DNA of 64,000 bases from Symsagittifera roscoffensis (taxonomy: Eukaryota; Xenacoelomorpha; Acoela; Convolutidae). Below, piece by piece: positions 1-10,379 of the stretch. Below the pieces are notes generated by a model, which had not been told where the DNA came from, did no database searches, and saw only the letters and a list, made by a program, of their open reading frames with translations. Where the stretch lies: NCBI RefSeq assembly GCF_963678635.1, contig NC_087067.1:2542001-2606000 (forward strand), written 5' to 3'. Position numbers and translations under genes: made by a program. How positions within the stretch are numbered: position 1 is the first letter of the stretch; each line of letters opens with the position of its first letter.

Positions 1-99
1 ACATTTGTAGTTCTTTGATTTGCAGTAAAATTTTCTTGAGTTTTCAAGCTTAACGATTTCTTTAACTTAATTTATCCAAGGTTTTCACTTCTTTTCAGA

Positions 100-504
100 T
101 ACTGTGCTATTATGCCGGATTGACGCAGCCGAACTCTCCGACGAGCAAGAAGAGAACATCAATGACGTTAATGGCGAACTCCTTATGAAAAGGGGGCCGG
201 AATATTCTAGAATTTCAGTTTTTAAAATTCGAATTGCGATGGAACATTTCTGAGATGTTAAGAAGAAAGGCCATATTTGGCAGAAAACCAGTAAAAAGGA
301 GACAGTCGTATTAGACAATCGAATATGAGAGACGAAAAACAGTTGAAAATCGACAGAGAACAACGAAGCTGCTTATCGTGATAACAAGACACGATAAGAG
401 GCTTATTCGAATGAGAATACGCGAAAGGAAGATTCAGCGGGACATCCGGAGCGGAACAGTACCTGCCCGTGCCGCGAAGTTGGTGAGATAACAAAATTAT
501 CTGC
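100..504. repeat. Left outlying module of the LTR-like flank
   Basis: This stretch resembles 32060-32345 in the right flank. Shared blocks include GAATATTC, TTTTTAAAATT, ATTTCTGAGA, GGCCAT, TTGGCAGAAAAC and ACAACGAAG in the same order. In the left flank it precedes the main LTR-like module, whereas in the right flank it lies inside it, so the two flanks are rearranged relative to each other. No credible gene is seen here; the short minus-strand reading frames have no recognisable content. Confidence 0.5.
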
Positions 505-1345
505 GGAAGAGTGTAATAGTCGCCTACTTAAGTCACATAGGAGGTTATAGAAAAATAACCATTGGCTCAAGAGTCAGTGACACTATCTCTTGTGTTTTTC
601 TACCTCAAGCAGTCGGAGCCAATTCGGTTCTTTTGCGACATGAGACTAAAACCCGCGTTACAGCTTAGAGGCCACTACCAAAATACCCCCTCACTCTAGA
701 AAATAAAAACGCACACATACTCAGGTCTCAAAATACCTAAAATACGCGAACGCCGTTAAAAAAAGGGTCGGATCCTTATGTATGGTTACTTTTATTAGAC
801 AGTGGACCTTTGATCCATTTCAGATGGGTCAACCTAAAAACTCTCCCTAGCTCAACATAACAATATAAAACACACTCAAGAAATTTAAATTAGGTACTCA
901 CATACCGACACGACCTCTAGAATCGAGTAACTAAATCACAAAGCAACCCTAGAATTGATTGAGTAATTAAGTTTAACTCGAGAAGTTTGAAATAATTAAG
1001 TTTTATTTCAAGAAATGAGTTTTTGATCTGGACGATTGGGCAGCCTTTGCTGTCCACCTTTCCACCGAAGGTTCACTCTGGTCCACTCTAATTTTTTTCT
1101 TCTCCACTCGCGATCCCTTCCGCTCTACTTTTGTTCGAATTATGTCTTGGAAATTGCGAATAGCAATTTCCCGCTGCTATTTTTGGCTACTTTTTTGCGA
1201 TTGTAGTACGGTTTTTTTGATCTTATTTTCTGGTATTTTCAGTTTTCCCGAGAAACTTGAGCATGACATGCTCATTTCGAATTTTGGACCCCAAAATCAA
1301 GACTAAAAGTTTTCTCAAGGCCAAATATGACCGACGGGCACATAC
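505..1345. repeat. Left LTR-like repeat of the outer element
   Basis: The segment matches 31390-31940 plus 32860-33210 in the same orientation. Both copies begin near TGTAA and share GGCTCAAGAGTCAG, GGAGCCAATTCGGT, CTCAACATAACAA and CTGTCCACCTTTCCACCG, then AAATTGCGAATAGCAATTTC near the inner end. Left and right copies differ by scattered substitutions, and the right copy holds about 900 bp of extra sequence. Two related direct copies about 31 kb apart, bracketing one long leftward gene, suggest the long terminal repeats of a retroelement. However, no primer-binding site, polypurine tract or reverse transcriptase could be identified, so LTR is an inference. Confidence 0.6.
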
Positions 1346-2043
1346 TCCCCTCAAGATCGATGTCCTCATCGCGTGTCGCCGTCTGTCAGTGAGCCCCCAA
1401 AATTTTGAGTGCGTCTCAAGATACAGTGCCAGTGGTCATTTACAGAAGTTTGCAGAAGATTTAACTTTATCTACACCCCAAAATTCTCAACCATGCAAAG
1501 TTGTCACATTATCTCTAAACAGCAATCAAAATCTGCATACACCTGCACCCTGAATTTCCGCTTTGTAAGCTAATGATTAAATTTTCTTTTGTTTTACCCA
1601 TTCAGATAATTGTCATGCAGCATTTTGATTAAAATAGTAGATATAGCATACTAGTAAAAATAGTTTTCATTAAAATTTCTTTTCCAAGCCCTCAGATTTC
1701 ATCTGAGTTCACACTCAAGCCCCTTTTCCCCCGCTCACGACTCAAGAACCAATCCCTGAACACCCTCTTTAGTTCGTGCGCCTTTATTTCTAGATACTGG
1801 GTCCTGACACACTCGACATCGTAATCTGCCTTGCCAGTTCTATTTTGTCATCAGAACTTATTACGATCTCTTCCCGCATCCACTCTTTTTGCTCTCGTAG
1901 CCTTTTCACCTGATTCGGCAGACCCTTCACTTTAGATTCCCTATTCAAGAAAAAGGAATTGTTTGTGCAAACTCAGGCTCACGTTATTTGCCAAGTCTTC
2001 CTCCAATATCGATTCCCTCACTTTAGTGTTATCTCGAGACACT

Positions 2044-2430
2044 CTACCATCTCTCTTCCAACCCGTGGTTATCGCATTGCGATGGGTTAGTAAGGGTCTT
2101 TTGAAAGCTTCTGGACCTATTCTTCATTGGATCCTTCGTCACCGTGTACAACCAAAATGTCAACGTCGCTCGAAACCGTGGGAAGAATCTTATGCGACTC
2201 CACACGTGCCTCACCTCCGTGGGTATAGAGAATACTTTGCACGCAGTCTCAAATAACTCAAGCCTCTGGCTGTAATCAATGGCATGTAATGATTCCACTG
2301 TCGGTGCCTTCGACTCTCGATATTTCGTCACGTTTTCCTCGATCCACCGCAATGCCAGCATCGAGCTCACCACGAACAGGGTGACCTTCTGCTGATGGTC
2401 GGGTAACCCGATTGACCGAATTTCTTCCAC
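2044..2430 (-). pseudogene. Gag-like giant protein, C-terminal fragment
   Basis: This is a 128-codon open segment on the minus strand, in line with the longer minus-strand pieces to its right and probably the last readable part of the outer element's long gene. It contains no recognised domain; the residues are an even mix with a Trp/Arg-rich patch (VRHVWSRIRFFPRF). Between this piece and the next (2871) the frame is broken. A plus-strand reading frame over the same place (1963-2256) lacks any supporting feature and is taken as a shadow. Confidence 0.4.
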
Positions 2431-2870
2431 GTCCCATATGAAGCAGAGGTTCGAGTGCTACGGATACCACACTGTCTGTGCCAGACAGTGGCATGGGCAT
2501 TCCCCATGTGTCAGGTTGATAATCCGGAGATTGCGTTCTCCCGAAGCTTCCAACAGAGCTTCAAACTCCATCATTTTCGTCCATCGTTGGGGCACTATTC
2601 ATCGCTTTCCCGATCGTATTCTGTCTCTCATAATCACATGTATTTTCGCTATTAAGCTCAAGATTTCGTCCCCCCAGATCTCACTCAAGTTTTCATTGAT
2701 CCCCCGGCACAGCTCCCAGGATCTTCTTTAACAGTCTTTGTGAGTGATGCGACATTCGAGCCAGGCGTACACACCTGGGTATCGAGAAGGTTTGTCAATC
2801 AATACCCTCTGGCTGGATGCCTCCACCATCGCCATGTGTAACGGGTAGTGACTTCCACACAGGTTGGCCA

Positions 2871-3749
2871 TTACCGATTCACCAGAGACTTCGCATTCAT
2901 TGGCAAACTGTAGGCTTCACTCACGGGAAATCCCATCTCCGCCTCAAGACCAATCTTCCATCCTCTGATGTGTTTCTGGACCATTTGTAACACTCCAGGC
3001 CATGACTCCAGGCTCAACGCTGTCACCAACTGGTGTTCGGATTCTAGCATCTCCAGTGATTGCAAGCTGCACATCCTCGAGAAGAATCGCAATGCCGTCG
3101 CTATGTTCACAGTGATGCTCGCATAGCATTCAGCCACTATCATCTGCACCACACTTTTTCCTTTCTCCGTGATGTCACCAAACCACATGGCTAGTTCCCC
3201 GTTCTGAAAAGATTGTATTCTGACGCAGGATCGTCCGTCACAAGAATGCTCTCCACCTCGACAAACTGGGTCCAGACAACTACCCGGTTCCATATTCTTC
3301 ACTAACTTGTCCAGATTGCTCGTTGTTTCTTCCGATTCCTTTCGATGAGTTAGGATAAGTTTGTGCACAACGTTCAGATTCGCCAAGTCCTCATCCTTCG
3401 CTGGTGACAGTCTCACTCGCTCCGTGACTTCTTCAGTCAAACTCGCGTGGGGATGTGGGTACCAAGAGGGTCTCAGCAACTTCCAAACAGTGCCCAAACT
3501 CGTGATCAACCTGTCGTTTCCATTTCCAATCTTAAGTTCCAACTCCTTGTTCGAGCGCGGCACGCTGATCACCTCTGGCATCTTCTCAAGTAACAGAGCT
3601 AGGCTTGGCCTTTCCCTTTCCGTCGGTTCAATCTCAATGATTTTCTCAGTCCAGAACTTTAAAAATTCCGCCACCTCAAAGTTCATGTAGGCGTTTCCTG
3701 CCTCCGAATCCAAGAAAGGGTTATAAGCTATTTTCATCCCTCCAGACAC
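2871..3749 (-). pseudogene. Gag-like giant protein, downstream segment
   Basis: This 292-codon uninterrupted piece is one of the best preserved parts of the outer element's leftward gene. It contains a cysteine cluster (SCLDPVCRGGEHSCDGRSC, around residues 163-180) that could be a metal-binding knuckle, though the spacing is not that of a classical CCHC zinc knuckle. The flanking sequence is rich in Leu, Glu and Trp and looks globular. It follows the 3762-4271 segment after only 12 bases, in another frame, so the two were probably one protein separated by a frameshift. No assigned function; capsid or other structural role is only a guess from the element context. Confidence 0.5.
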
Positions 3750-3761
3750 TTATTGATATTC

Positions 3762-4271
3762 TCACCGTTTTGTGGGCTTCGAATAGTCTTCTGCTCGGGC
3801 AAAATTACGATGCACGTCATACCCCTCATGTGATGCCCAAGTTTCCCATGGCTCTCTGGTACTCTGGTACACGTTCAGGATGACAGTGGAGACTCTCCGT
3901 TCCATAGGTTTAATTCCCAACGCTTTTTGATGGCACACTTGAACAGTAGTGTCGATTATCACTGACATGATCCACCTCAAGAAGCAAGTGGCATCTTTTC
4001 TCCTCGCTAGGCTCAATTCCGAATTGTCTCGAGCAATTTGCTGCACCAGCATTTGGTACACCCGCAGACCCTTGTCGCCCAGCTTACGTTTGTCGTGCAA
4101 GGTCAACGCCTCTAACGCCACTCCCGCAAAACTCCATGTGAACCTCAACTTTCCTGCCGTTCTGACAAAAGGATTCGCCATCAATGGCAATGCCGACGAG
4201 GGTGCTCTCATCGCATCTTCAAAGTACTCTAGCAGCAGATTCTCCCAATACCGCCCCAGCTGGTTTCCCAA
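3762..4271 (-). pseudogene. Gag-like giant protein, middle segment
   Basis: This 169-codon open segment on the minus strand lies between the 4359-4810 and 2871-3749 pieces of the same gene. It ends with a basic, Glu-rich stretch (ARAEDYSKPTKR) before the break. No catalytic motif is visible. The regular succession of minus-strand segments with only short gaps and frame changes argues for one long ancestral reading frame that has decayed rather than separate genes. Confidence 0.45.
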
Positions 4272-4358
4272 TTCTAGCTGATTAACTTCGGCCTTCTGCT
4301 GGATAGCCCAATGCCGCCGCTTGCGGGATACCCCGCGATCAAGCTTCTTCAGGCAACT

Positions 4359-4810
4359 CTACAGTTCTTTCGTGGTCTCCAAAATTATCCACCAAGGTCG
4401 AGCGGTGTTTCTCGTTGCTTTTCTCACAAGAGGATCGCACGTCACTTGCTTCCCAATGGCCTGGTGTTGAGTCGAAAACCATTCCTTGCCGATGTCCACT
4501 TCCCATGTTTGTCCACTAGTCGAACCCCTTTTCGCGTTTGCCTTTTGGGGTTTGAAGTCCTCCTCCGTTCCCGCAGCACCTCGGCCAACTTCAGGGATGC
4601 TGAACGGCTCTTGTAGGCCGCTGTTTTCCATCGCGCTAGAATCTTGGGAGCCGTCTCTTTTAGATTCTTCTCTGAAACCGCATCCGCCGAAGGACTCGCC
4701 TCTTCTGTCTCTCGTTTCCTTCCCCTAGACCTTATTCCTTTACTCGGGGGCGTCGTCACTATTATCATTGACTCAACCTTATCCAGATCTTGTTTCTCCG
4801 ACTGTTGCAT
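4359..4810 (-). pseudogene. Gag-like giant protein, basic linker segment (two overlapping frames)
   Basis: Two minus-strand frames together cover this stretch: 4442-4810, rich in Lys, Arg, Ser and Glu (for example KGIRSRGRKRETEEASPS), and 4359-4631, ending in a Trp-rich piece (RNTARPWWIILETTKEL). The quality of the sequence switches from one frame to the other in the overlap, so a frameshift lies between about 4442 and 4631. The basic, low-complexity part looks like a disordered nucleic-acid-binding linker between more globular parts of the giant protein. Confidence 0.4.
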
Positions 4811-4842
4811 CCCCCTTCTCGAGCCTTAAGGATATTAATATT

Positions 4843-5901
4843 TTAAATCATATTACTAATCTTATTTTTATCATCCATTCCAACCCAAACTCCATTATCA
4901 CAGTTTTTTTCAATTAGAGTAGAGCTGTCTTTACATGGGTTGGCCTCGGTCTTCTGCTTTGGTTCCCTTAGACTAATCATCCTCTCAAGCAGCTCCTTTC
5001 TCGCTTTCTCGTCTAGTCCGGTGCCTATCAGGACAGCTTCCCCGAACTTCATCACTTTACCCCAGAGTTCTTCCTTGAAGTCTTCCAGCTTAGTCTCGCG
5101 CCCTACTCTCTGGTTGAGTTCACTCAAGAAATCTTGCCACGCCTTCTCATCTAGCGTGTTCAAGAACATCCATTTATTGCCCTCAAAAGTGTTCTTCTTG
5201 CTTTCTTCCGCAGTCAAGATTAGCATCCCCATGTTGGAAGTTTCACTCATCAAAAACAGCTCAAGATTTTTGCGGGGAGATCCCAGGGGTGGGGTAGCCG
5301 TTTTCGCCCAACCATCCCCACTCAAGTCTTGCTGTAACTCCCGCGTGGTAAAATCCCTTTCCGCTGCACCCCGATCAGGTGTGTTTCCCACCTCCATCTC
5401 TTCTCCTCCTTCACTGAGGGTTTCATCCATGCTTTCCCACTCTCCTGATTCTGCTTGCTCTCTTTCTAGCACCTCCCTGAACCAGTTTTCTACAAGGAGG
5501 CTTCTCTTGTCTTCAGGGGTGCCCACTGACAAGGGTGAGGGTGTTGTCGGATCCGCATTCTTATACTCGGTGAGGGATACATACAGGGGTCCTGCCGCAT
5601 CCAGACTTTTCCCCTCTTGCCTCAACTCCAACTCCTTCAGCCCATAAGGCGCTTGGTATTTTCTTGTGGCAAACTTCCTATCGTCCTTCAGAGCCATGTG
5701 ACCCTCCTCCACGATCATCCTTCCATCGTCATATATTGGCAGCTTGTTCTCAAGTTCAGCCTCCTCAAGTGTTCTCAAGACATCTCGGACCCCAAACTTA
5801 GGGGGCTTCGAGCCTCGCATCTTCTTCGCTTGTCTAGTCCATGAATTTATCTTCATTTCACCCGTGTGGAAATACACCGCTGCCGTGTATCCAATGAACA
5901 A
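4843..5901 (-). pseudogene. Gag-like giant protein, 352-codon segment
   Basis: This is the longest unbroken piece of the outer element's gene. It opens with a Lys/Glu-rich part, has an acidic Ser/Glu-rich middle (about residues 140-175) and ends in a charged, helix-prone region with repeated Glu/Lys spacing (around residues 255-320). It is separated from the preceding piece (5908-6303) by a stop after KFTDS. No domain is recognised. It may be a structural protein of the element's particle, but the sequence alone does not show this. Confidence 0.5.
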
Positions 5902-5907
5902 AGGATC

Positions 5908-7011
5908 TCAGCTGTCCGTGAATTTTCTTTGCTGTCTCTCCACCGTGGCTCTCGCGTGTAGGGAAGGGACTACCATGGGGCTGTTCATTCTCAGTGTTAT
6001 CCTTCTCACCGCCGGGAACTCTGGGATGGCAGCGGGTAGGACATCCCGCTCTAGTATTGTTTCCAATTCCTTTTTCGTGAATTCGAAACTCCTCGTCCAC
6101 GCCGAGATCCTCAAGACTTCCCTCTTGTCCCTCGCCACCGGATTCAGGTATAGAACTTGGTACCAGAACTTGGGATAGGCCTCGATAGGACCTTCATGTT
6201 CTCCTCCCATTCTCCACTGTAGTTGTCCCCTGAAGTTGCACACCACTAGCTCGGGATCCTTGAGTTTTCCAAAAAGCACTGTCTCACTCATCTGCGCTCT
6301 CAAGTCTTCTTGTCTTTACCAGTTGAGTGCCGTCCCATCTAGAATGCTGATCGGGCTCACGTGCACTACCGAGTGCCGATACGCCACCACGAGTAGATCC
6401 GGGAATGCATACGTCACCGCTGGCCCACAGACGCAGGTCACCACTTCCCCCAAGCCTCTAATCATCCCCACTGGGTCAGATCTCATGGCCAAACACAAGT
6501 CAGTCAGAAGAGGTATGCCCCCATTTGCCTCTCTCACTTCTTCTCTCGTCTTGGGCTTTCTTTCTTCGCCCGTCAAGTACCAATTCTGCATCAGCAGATA
6601 CTCCGCAAGCAATGTCTTCAGTCCGGCAGCACACTTGTACCAATAGGTCACCACAATCGGGTGAGCCTTCCTTACTGACAGGGATTCCCCATACCTCATC
6701 AACCGACGAAACGCCGTTAGTTCCTCCATATTGAACAGGTACCTGAGGTATACCAGATACACGGCTAGCAGGAGGTTGATGGGCATATTCAAGAGCTCCT
6801 GCACGAATGCTTCAAAGATGGTGTCTCCCGTGTAAAACACTTTGTTCAGATACCTCTTTTCCCAGCATGGGCTCAAAAATCTCAAGACCTCGTGGTTTTT
6901 TCTGATCTTCAGCTCGCCCCTCGCATGCTCCATCCAGAAACCTCCGATGGCGACTTCATTAGCTGCTGTGACAACTCGTATGGCGGTGGAACTCGTGATA
7001 GTCAGATCCAT
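5908..7011 (-). pseudogene. Gag-like giant protein, segment with one in-frame stop
   Basis: The pieces 6316-7011 and 5908-6303 are in the same frame and are parted by a single TAA after LDGTALNW, with sensible protein on both sides, so this looks like a point nonsense mutation rather than a gene boundary. The first piece is rich in aromatic and Leu residues and has YLVYLRYLFNMEELTAF near its middle; the second contains WTRSFEFTKKELETILERD. No known domain. It directly follows the 7035-8117 piece. Confidence 0.5.
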
Positions 7012-7034
7012 ACTCCAGAACCACAGGCTGGCTG

Positions 7035-8117
7035 TTAGACTTCAGGGTTAAACTTCAGCTGTCTGGCGAGATTCGACACCTCAAGGCAGAGAACCTCATC
7101 CAGCACAATCAAGGTGTCTGTCAACTCATGAAATCCCCTCAGAGCATGAGATACATCCGCCCATTTCGCTGCCACTTCCGACTTAAGAAGTCTCAAGTTT
7201 ACTGGCTCCAATTCGCGATTAGGAGCGGCCGTAAGCATCCGCCACGTGTTGCCCTCTGCTATCAGGATCAGCATTGCATACACGAACTGTAAGGCAGGTG
7301 GCATTCTCGCGTAGCCTGGCAATGAGGTAAACACCACTCTCGTCTTTTGCCCGAATTGAGAAGCTACCAACTCCTACACCTCGTTCATTGCTGCAAACAG
7401 CGCCTGGATTGCTTCCCACATTTTCTTGGGGGTTGGTTCCCAGCCTGTCAAGTGCTCTAGAAGTCCTGCCGCAAGCAGGTGGTCATCCATCCCCGCAAAT
7501 AGCAACAGCTCTGACTCACACGGCGTCTCCGATTTTATAGCTACCACCAGGGTCAACATTTGGTTCAATTCCGCTCCAGGCATCAGATACACTATGTCTT
7601 CCGGCCAGAATAACTTCGGCGACGTCACCTCGAAGTCCGATCCTGCCACGATGATTGCTCTCGCTGCTCCAGGGTCTGATCGATCGTACACGTCCAAGGT
7701 TTTGGCTAGCTGTGATGTCCCAAAGGATCTACAATACCTTGGGTCTTCGGCCAGCTTTAGACCCATGTATACGGTGTCCGGGATCCCCATGCTCTTTGGC
7801 TCAAGAAGCTTTTTGACTATTCTCTGCTGTGCAGGAATCGCCACTCTGACACTGGCGATGCTCGTTTGATGCTTGGGAGGTTCCAAGATTAGACCTGGAC
7901 TCCCCAGCTGCTTGAGGGGCCTGTAGTTGACTGGGCCTATTATTGATTTTTGCGGAATTCCCGTTAAGTCTGCGGTCTCTACTGTCTTGGCTCTCGAGAA
8001 ATGCGCCTCGTGGGCCTTTAGCCAGTCCACACAGTGATGCCTGCTCAAATCCTCGTGCGACACATTCTTAAGCCCCAGAATCTCCGCTAACTCTTGTCTA
8101 CACGCCAGATCCTCCAC
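7035..8117 (-). pseudogene. Gag-like giant protein, conserved core with one nonsense codon
   Basis: The pieces 7374-8117 and 7035-7370 share one frame and are interrupted only by a TAG just after FAAMNEV; the reading continues directly with ELVASQFGQK, so a Gln codon mutated to stop is the simplest reading. The first piece has a clear globular composition with DLSRHHCVDWLKAHEAHF near the start and LLLFAGMDDHLLAAG near the end. The latter could be a second hydrolase-like segment, but this is speculative. It lies directly downstream of the SGNH-like part of the same gene. Confidence 0.5.
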
Positions 8118-8207
8118 GTCTAGATCCTTTACTCTCTCTAGACGTCGGTCTTTGCTCGCCTCTCCCGGTCTCGCTCTTCTTGTTGTCCACCACCACCACC
8201 GAGGAGA

Positions 8208-8860
8208 CTACGTAGCTCTGGGGTGTGGACTCCTGCTGCTCCTTGAGCTTTCTCTCGAGTCGGTTCTTCCTCCCAAACGATCGGACAAGGGCCTCGCAGC
8301 GAAGATTTGTATTGGGGGTGGACCAAAGGTAAACTGGCCCGTCTCTAGCATGTCTGACTCCAGAAGGTTTATGTGCCTTTGGAAGACACTGTTTAGCCAC
8401 TCCGTGCCCCTGAGCCTGTCAAAATGGATGCCATCCCAAGACGCATCATCCGGAAGAGAATGTTCCATCATGCTTGCCACGTCGAGTAGTCTCACGGGTA
8501 GTACGCTCCTCTGCTGGATTTGTCTGATGATTTCGTTGAGGTTACACACCCTGTCGTTCATCTCCCTCGCATCTTGTTGTACGGGACGGTGTAAACAGTG
8601 AGTATTGCTGGATCTAGGTAAATCCTCAATTCCTCAAGAATACAACTCATCTTCTCCTGCAGCCTCATTACTTTCCTCGACTCGCCTCTGGACACGTCAT
8701 TGGATCCCATCATCAGCGTGACCGTATACATCTTCGCCATCTCCAGTATCTCCAGCGACGCCAACATCTGGGGTGTTGCAGCACCAGAAAAACTCAAGAC
8801 TCCCACCTGCCAATGCGCCTGGATTCGCGTCAACACTCGAGTAGTAGATGTTGAGGCTGA
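8208..8860 (-). pseudogene. SGNH-hydrolase-like part of the gag-like giant protein
   Basis: On the minus strand this region encodes MMGSNDVSRG, matching the block III GxND motif of the SGNH/GDSL hydrolase family, and about 75 residues later DGIHFDRLRG, matching the block V DGxH motif with the catalytic Asp and His. The block I Ser is not visible; it would lie near or beyond the point where the Maverick is inserted. Two frames are used: 8558-8836 up to PYNKMR, then 8208-8561, with a one-base shift around 8560. A third frame (8098-8400) takes over around 8260. Family knowledge: SGNH enzymes hydrolyse esters, and esterase domains are known in ORF1 proteins of some LINE elements. A gag-like protein bearing one is an inference here. 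Confidence 0.6.
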
Positions 8861-9206
8861 TCAGAGGGGGGGGGGGGGGGGGGTGTGCATGGGAGACCCC
8901 ATGTATTAAGATACGTTATAGAATTCCGGTCTCCCATGCTATGAATTAAGATTGGGTATAGATTCTTCAATGCATTAAGATAGTGAATACCAATGGTAAG
9001 ATTTCAGTGTGATGGTAAGATAATGGTAAGAAAACGTAAATTTTTTGGTTTTTGAGTGGAAATGTCTAGTTTTTTCGCAAAATTTTTGGCGCGTGTTATC
9101 TAATTTGTAAACATCAAAATTTAATTACGTGTAGATTGTGTAATGAAGGTTTTTTAATTAGTTTTTTGGACCATGGTAAGTCAATGGTAAGAGTTTTTGG
9201 GTAAAA
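8839..9206 (+). repeat. Left terminal inverted repeat of the Maverick
   Basis: Reads inward as GAGTAGTAGATGTTGAGGCT, a G homopolymer (about 8865-8883), then TGTGCATGGGAGACCCC, and continues to about GAGTTTTTGGGTA. Every block reappears reversed at 26318-26658. The repeat contains ATTAAGAT-type motifs (near 8905, 8943, 8975) and five ATGGTAAG motifs between about 8993 and 9192. Confidence 0.9.
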
Positions 9207-9460
9207 CCTTAGAAGTTTTATCGAAAAAACTGAAAAACTTCCAAAAACTTCATAACGCGATAAGATTAGCTATAATTCGACCTACTTAATTGGATAACCT
9301 ACTTTCTATCTACTTGAAGCAAAGCTGAAACCTACTGAATTTTCGAAAAAAGTCAAATTTTTGAGAAAAAAAATCAAATTGCAAAGAAAATATATAAATC
9401 ACTGCATCGTATAATAAATTTACTGCCATAATTTACACTTACAAATAACAAACTACACAT
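9207..9460. other. AT-rich stretch between left TIR and protease gene
   Basis: I see no gene here. The sequence is very AT-rich with poly-A and poly-T runs. It may hold the 3' untranslated part and termination signal of the leftward gene block, since the protease reading frame ends at 9461. Confidence 0.5.
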
Positions 9461-9865
9461 TTACATAAAATTACTTATAAAATCCAAAAGATTCCTATCA
9501 TGAATATTATTCAATTTTCTCTAGTAGAAGTTAAAAAGAAGTAATGCTGAATAAATTGCAAAAAATCCACACAAATTATCAGTTTTCTGTAGTTTTCTGG
9601 GAACCATTCGCCAGTACTTTTTGTTGGAAAGGAATAAGTTGTTCTTTTTCGACCCAAAGAATCAGCAAAATGTATTTTTGTCCAATCGTGCTATCATGAT
9701 CCAGTGTTCCCCTCTATCATTGCTTGAGGCTGAGTTAACAATGTCAAAAGAGTATTTTGTTAGTCGAGAAACTTTATCAGAGGGGTAAGATCCCATGCAC
9801 TTGTACCTGAGTTCAGCGATTCTTTCAATAAGTTACAGGAGTGAAAAATTATCCATCTTTGCAAA
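9461..9865 (-). pseudogene. Maverick cysteine protease (adenovirus-type), two in-frame stops
   Basis: Translating the minus strand gives a protein too broken to appear as one open frame but clearly of the Polinton/adenovirus processing-protease type. It has a YPSDK motif near the start, then RGEHWIMIARLD, containing the catalytic His followed by Trp, and NLCGFFAIYS, containing the catalytic Cys. One in-frame TGA follows NTFC and one in-frame TAG follows LLLFNFY; the frame otherwise continues to the TAA at 9461-9463. In the family this enzyme cleaves capsid precursor proteins during particle maturation. It is the last gene of the leftward block, next to the left inverted repeat, and lies just downstream of a shortened capsid-type gene. 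Confidence 0.82.
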
Positions 9866-10059
9866 TGTTAGCTGAATTACAACTAAAAACAAAGATATAG
9901 ATAGTTTGTTAGGGCAATTTAGGATAAAAAAACTAAGATTAATGACTTACACGCTTTAGGTATTGAATCAACAAAGTCCCATACGCAAGACTTATGAACT
10001 GGACAAAGATTATTGAACACTGGTTTACATAACTATTTACATAACTAAGTGAGTAAACA

Positions 10060-10370
10060 CTGTTTACATGACTAAGTAAGTATGTGGTTCCTCATCTGAA
10101 TCTTCCTCCGATTTTGCTTTATGTTCTGCTTTTTCTTTTTTGAAAGCATCAAACAATCTTCCCTTGAATAATTGAAGCTTTAAACTACGATGGGTATCAC
10201 GCATATCTAAGTAGAGATTACGATCCGTTTCAAATTCAAACTCAATACTGCTTTCATCCAGATAAACGTGGGGAATTTTTTTTGTGTGTAAGATGACATA
10301 ATTGTTTCCAAAACTGGGACTTTATCAAAAATCTCCAATGAAGAATTGTAAAAGCCCCGTACGGAAAGTG
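10060..10370 (-). pseudogene. Maverick capsid-type protein, N-terminal remnant
   Basis: The minus strand encodes, across one frameshift near 10265, an N-terminal piece (SLEIFDKVPVLETIM) followed by DESSIEFEFETDRNLYLDMR and FKGRLFDAFKKEKAEHKAK. I recognise this as the start of the Polinton protein family often annotated F54H12.2-like, regarded as a capsid protein. Only about 100 residues remain of an expected several hundred, and the protease follows within about 200 bases, so most of the gene appears deleted. It ends with an acidic run (SEEDSDEEP). Which of the two Polinton capsid proteins it represents is not certain from this fragment. Confidence 0.6.
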
Positions 10371-10379
10371 ACTTTGGCT

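Noticed and set aside
1257-1553. 98-codon plus-strand frame in the left flank
   Set aside because: It begins inside the LTR-like repeat, is opposite in strand to the element's gene and has no recognisable content.
4940-5647. 235-codon plus-strand frame
   Set aside because: It is the antisense shadow of the better supported minus-strand segment 4843-5901; its composition (Ser/Leu-rich, no domain) is typical of a shadow.
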